Source: Crotophaga sulcirostris (Eukaryota; Chordata; Aves; Cuculiformes; Crotophagidae). From it: 64,000 nucleotides of DNA. Every line of letters begins with the position of its first letter. Position 1 is the first letter of the stretch. Of the stretch, positions 59,501 through 64,000 are shown piece after piece. Where the stretch lies: contig VYZB01000335.1 in the NCBI GenBank assembly GCA_013397455.1, forward strand, positions 787,652 to 851,651. The letters run 5' to 3'. The notes beneath the pieces were generated by a model. The model was not told the DNA's origin and searched no databases. It was given only the letters and a program-made list of their open reading frames with translations. Both the position numbers and the translations under genes were made by a program.

Positions 59501-61154
59501 ACAAAAGTAAACGAAGCTGTTCTGGCAACTGTGAAAAAAAGTAACAGAAATATCAGCTAGTATAGAAAAAGCTGCTAGAAAAAGTGCCTTCTGAAATGCA
59601 ACATAGCACTGCAGGCAGCCATACTGCAATTTGTTACTATTAATCTTCAACGTAAAACCCAAATATGTTTCGAACCTACAGGTTTTGGGAATACTCACTT
59701 CCATCATATTCCAGTCTTCTGGATTACTTTAGAGAAGATGAAAATCCCCCATTCCCAATGCAAATCTCATGTTATCATCTGTCCATATTAACACACTCCA
59801 TAATGTAATTACTATTATTGCTGCACTAATGCCTATAGTGAATGTATGGTAGTTCCTACACTAGATATTTATTTAATTGAAAGTATGTATGATTTATGCT
59901 TCTCTCAGCTTTCTGAAGTCACATGTGTGTATAAGCATCTGTTATCCTTAGCCTCATTAGCCTACTTATTATCTTAAGCAGGTTTAATATTGTGAGAACG
60001 GGAATTAAGTTCTTTATTTCCTCCATTTTGCTCTTCCCCAACCCATCAGGCACTATGGATTTTGTGCACAGATTCAGGAAAAAGAATGAGGTTTTAGAAG
60101 TGATATTAAAGACACTTCTTCCTAAATCTGACCTTTTCTACCATTCTGCAGTGCCCCCAGAAGTAAGGAGACAAGCTCAAATTCAACCAATACACAGTTG
60201 CTCAAAACGCCATGAACTGAGCCATGCAGTAACTGCAAAGGAAAGATATCATCTCCAAATGACAAATGGATTGCTTTCAAACAGTGCTTTCTCCCAGAAG
60301 TCTTTCTAAAACCAGAATTCCTGGGAACAATGTTCCAAACGTCATGGACATTTGCTTCCATGGTATTCAGATAATACCCTGCAAGTTTTGCACCATACCT
60401 ATAAAAAACCTTTCCTTCAAACTTCACTCCCTCGTTCAACCCCTGGAAACACACTGGTGCTATATACAATTCCTGCATTGTCCTCATCCCTGTAATACGT
60501 TCTGCAAAATCCTGGAGATATTCATGCTGTGAACATGTTTTCCTCCCATTTGCTGATACAATGACTTCCACAGTTTGTGAGGTTGTACCAGTCAAAGGTA
60601 TTTATCTAATCCAAAAGTTACCAGAGTCCCAGTGGAGAGACACTAATAAGAGCAGCTGCATTCAGATCACAAGTTATCCAAACGCATAAAGCAATCACTC
60701 CTAAAAGCACAGTCTTCTTCACATGAAATGGTTGTGGTGAAAGGTAATTTCTTACAAAGAAAGCTATGACAAATATATCTGGAACCAAGACACAGAGCAA
60801 CTGAAAAGATAACATCAACAGTGAGGGATGCCCCAGAGAATTTAAATATTCCAGTGATGCACTAAAGTGAGGATGCAGAGCAACTCTCTTAAAAATAAAA
60901 AAATAAAACCCTCATTTAAGGACAATGCTGTTAATGCTCATTTGTTGAATACAGTACAAACCACAATGGAATTTTGTTTCGTTTCTGATATCCATTTATA
61001 TTTCTAAGCAATACAAAAAGCATACCCAGGGAAAAGTTACACTGAAAATAAAAAGATACAGAGTAATTGAATTATGAAGAAATTTCAGTGCAGGTTGAGA
61101 TATAAACAACAACAAAAAAATCAGTTCCCAAGCAATTGATTCTGCTCTGAAGCT

Positions 61155-62045
61155 GTGCCTCAGCACAGCTTGCTTTGCAGATGACACCAAGTTGGGCAAG
61201 AGTGTTGATCTGCTGGAGGATAGAAAGGCTCTACAGAGGGATCTGGACAGGCTGAATCGATCAGCTGAGGTCAATTGTACGGGGTTCCACAAGACCAAGT
61301 TGCAACCCCATGCAACACTACCAGGCTTGGGGACGAATGGCTGAAAAGCTTCGTGGTGGAAAAGGACCTGGGGATGTTGATTGACAGCCAGCTGAATATG
61401 ATCCAGCAGCATGTCCATGTGACCAAGATGACCAACAGCATCCTGGCTTGCATCAGAAATGGTGTGGCCACCAGGAGTAGGGAAGTGATGGTACCCCCTG
61501 TACTCAGCCCTGGTGAGGCTGTTCCTCAAATCCTGCGTTCAGTTTTGGGCCCCTCACTACAAGAAAGACACTGAGGTGCTGGAGTGTGTCCAGAGAAAGG
61601 CAATGAAGCTGGTGAAGGGGCTGGAGCACAAGTCCTGTGAGAAGCAGCTGAGGGAACTGGGATTGTTTAGCCTGGAAAAAAAAGAAGGCCAAAGGGGGGA
61701 CGTTATTGGTCTTTGCAGCTACCTGACAGGAGGCTATAGTGAGTCAGGTGTTGGTCTCTTCTCCCAGGTAACAAGTGATAGGACAAAAGGAAATGGCCTC
61801 AAGTTGCACCAGGGGAGGTTTAGATTGGATATTAGGAAAAATTTCTTCACTGAAAGGGTTGTCAAGTATTGGAACAGGCTGCCTAGGGAACTGGTTGAGT
61901 CACCATCACTGGAGGTATTTTAAAAGACCTACAGATGTGGTGCTTAGGGACAGGGTTTTGTGGCAGACTTGGATGTGCTACATCAACAGTTGAACTTGAT
62001 GATCTTAAACGTCTTTTCCAACCTAAACAATTTTGTGATTCTATA
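61155..62045 (+). mobile_element. CR1 LINE, about 0.9 kb of ORF2 end and 3' end
   Basis: This is the longest young CR1 copy here. It shows GATGACACCAAGTTGGGCAA, LVRL-region wording, a frame at 61513-61923 with [13 protein letters not shown] and [12 protein letters not shown] wording, TTTAGATTGGATATTAGG and the tail GATGATCTTAAACGTC...TTGTGATTCTAT. A short internal deletion, about 25 bp compared with my recollection of the consensus, lies near 61283-61300 and breaks the frame. It is 5' truncated. Confidence 0.94.
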
Positions 62046-64000
62046 TGGAAAGCCACACAGAATGAGGCCACTCAGTGACACCCAGGACAGACTAAGATAT
62101 AAGCAAAAAAAAAAGATTTTTTTTTACAGCAGAGCCACGCTGTTTGAAACAGAAAGAAGGCATAAGACTTCATTGGCATATCTCTTACATACCTATTTTG
62201 TTCATTGTTATACATTGGATATATACTTTCATATGGTTCTTCTATATAAACAGATGGGTAAAAATTACTCTAAAGATCCAAAAAGAAATACACATATATC
62301 AGCTTCCTGAGCCTACAACAAATATAGCTCCTACCTACCACCCTTGGACTCAAACCCAAGCTGTTCTTTGAGGTGTACTCTTCCCGTCATTCTTAGCTAT
62401 TCTGCTTTTTTAAGTTCCCGGTCTCTGGGACAGCAAATCAGCACATTCATCCTTGGTATGAAGGAAGTTTGACTAGAAAGCTGAGTAAACGTAGGGAAGG
62501 CAATAGCAATAAAGAACAGGGAAACAAAGTCCTCGGCCACAGAGCCATCCTGCACTGCAGCTGTCTTCAGCCATCACTCTATCAGATTCCCTTCCTCCCT
62601 CCCCACCCTGTATGACCAAATGTCTTCAAGACAGCAGTTAATCATTTGTCTGTCTTGAAAAGGAGATTTAGAGGAGAGAACATTAGGTAACAAGAACATA
62701 TTTTGTAGACAGACAAACAGCTAGATGAATGGAACATCACACTGAAAACTGTTTAATAAAATCCTTCATACCTACTGCTTTTCCAATCTAAAAAATACGG
62801 CTACAACTCAAAATTCACATGGAATTTTTGGTTAAATAAACATTTCTCCATCTCAAAAGAACTTAAGATTGCAATTACCATGAAATCTTATAAAAGTCAA
62901 AATATGATAGTATTCCTTAAGGGTAAATGTAGTGCTGAAGACAGTTAAATGTGAACAAGTTAAATCACTTCAAATATTTAAACACACTGATGTTGTTTGT
63001 AAATCATACCCACGCCTCCAACCTTACAAACCACATTCCTAAAACCTTAATCAGATCTATGAACAGCAACTCTCACCTTCCAAAGCTTCACTATAATTGC
63101 TTAGATGCAAAACAGAAGCACAGAGACCTCTGGACTTAATTGCACTTGAGGAATAATTTGTATTAGAGATACACAGAAAAGCATATAGCTAAAGGCTAAC
63201 AATCAATACTATTGAGCTCCTTTACATCAAGAAACTTGGGTGAGAAAAGGGATGAAAAAAAGAGTACATGGAGAGAGTGTTTTCAGAGATAACTTTCCTA
63301 CGATGTGCCTAATACAGGTAATAAGGGTTCATTATGATCACCTGTTCCAGCCTCCCCTACCTGTAGCCCACAGGATTTCTATCCTGTTAGAAACAGACCT
63401 GCCTTTAGAAAAAAACATCCTTGGTTTAAAGTTCTTTAAACATAAAAAACTTCAAGAACTTATTAGTTTAATAAACAATGTTATTCTAATAAAGCTACAC
63501 TCCCTGTCCAATACTGGGTGTCGCTAAACCTTAGAACACTTGCGTTAAGAGCCCATTAGTCCTCACCTTGACATTTCTAAGCAATGATTCAATCACTGAT
63601 CAAGACAACATATGCTCTGAGAGGCTGTACAGCGTGGCCCTTTTAAATGTTTTATACACTGCAGTAGGCTGCACCTTGCATACAGATCTCTCACCTGAAG
63701 CGCATACAGCCAAACAGTAACACCTGTGCACCTCACAGGTAAATTTTCCCACCTGCTCCTCTATCTTCTCATAGACATGTGAAGAGCTCATTCCACACTC
63801 ACTGCCCATTAACCTCCCCTCCTCCAAGCTTTTCTAAAACTCACTAACTCTAAGCCACAGAATCTCCTAACTCACTGTTCCTTGAGGTACCACTCCGCGC
63901 TTGGTTATGCTGAAATACATATTGGCCAGCTGCACTCAGCAACTACGAAGTAACCCAAACTACTTTGCATAAGTGGTTCTCAGTCTCCAGAATTTACTCC

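Noticed and set aside
61513..61923. 136-codon plus-strand open frame
   Set aside because: It is CR1 ORF2 C-terminal sequence.

Overview
This is a vertebrate, almost certainly avian, draft-assembly window. The evidence is many CR1 LINE fragments with the two 3' ends typical of birds (one ending in repeats like ATTCTATG, one in repeats like ATACTGTG), an AT-rich intronic composition, a single vertebrate gene split into small exons, and a 531-bp run of N. I cannot name the species or order from the sequence with confidence.

The only protein-coding gene I can support is SYTL5 (synaptotagmin-like 5, Slp5), a Rab27 effector, on the minus strand. Eight consecutive coding exons can be read from the initiator ATG at 38871 down to 7626. 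They are 38753-38871, 26533-26748, 16811-16926, 15291-15423, 14269-14358, 10830-10986, 9523-9652 and 7626-7732. The reading phases fit at every junction, and together they give 356 codons. They encode the N-terminal Slp homology domain (helix, eight-cysteine zinc finger, then the GEWFF-containing second helix) and the long serine-rich linker. The C2A and C2B exons are not seen and should lie beyond the left edge. Most of the gene models here come from splice sites plus recalled similarity to mammalian SYTL5, not from a database search.

Layout: 1-7625 is the start of the next SYTL5 intron, with no recognised exon; 7626-16926 holds six linker and SHD2 exons; 16927-26532 is a 9.6-kb intron with a GC-rich block and a long, very old CR1 copy; 26533-26748 is the zinc-finger exon; 26749-38752 is a 12-kb intron with four CR1 pieces and the assembly gap; 38753-38871 is the first coding exon; 38872-64000 is upstream sequence (5' UTR introns or intergenic) with five more CR1 copies and one well-preserved hAT-type miniature element.

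I found no sign of a new biological system. The points that deserve a look are a GC-AG intron in SYTL5, a CR1 insertion (spanning the gap) only tens of bases upstream of the zinc-finger exon, a 158-bp hAT miniature element with a perfect 8-bp target duplication, an ancient CR1 about 1.4 kb long, and a CR1 piece that stops just before the catalytic motif of its reverse transcriptase.
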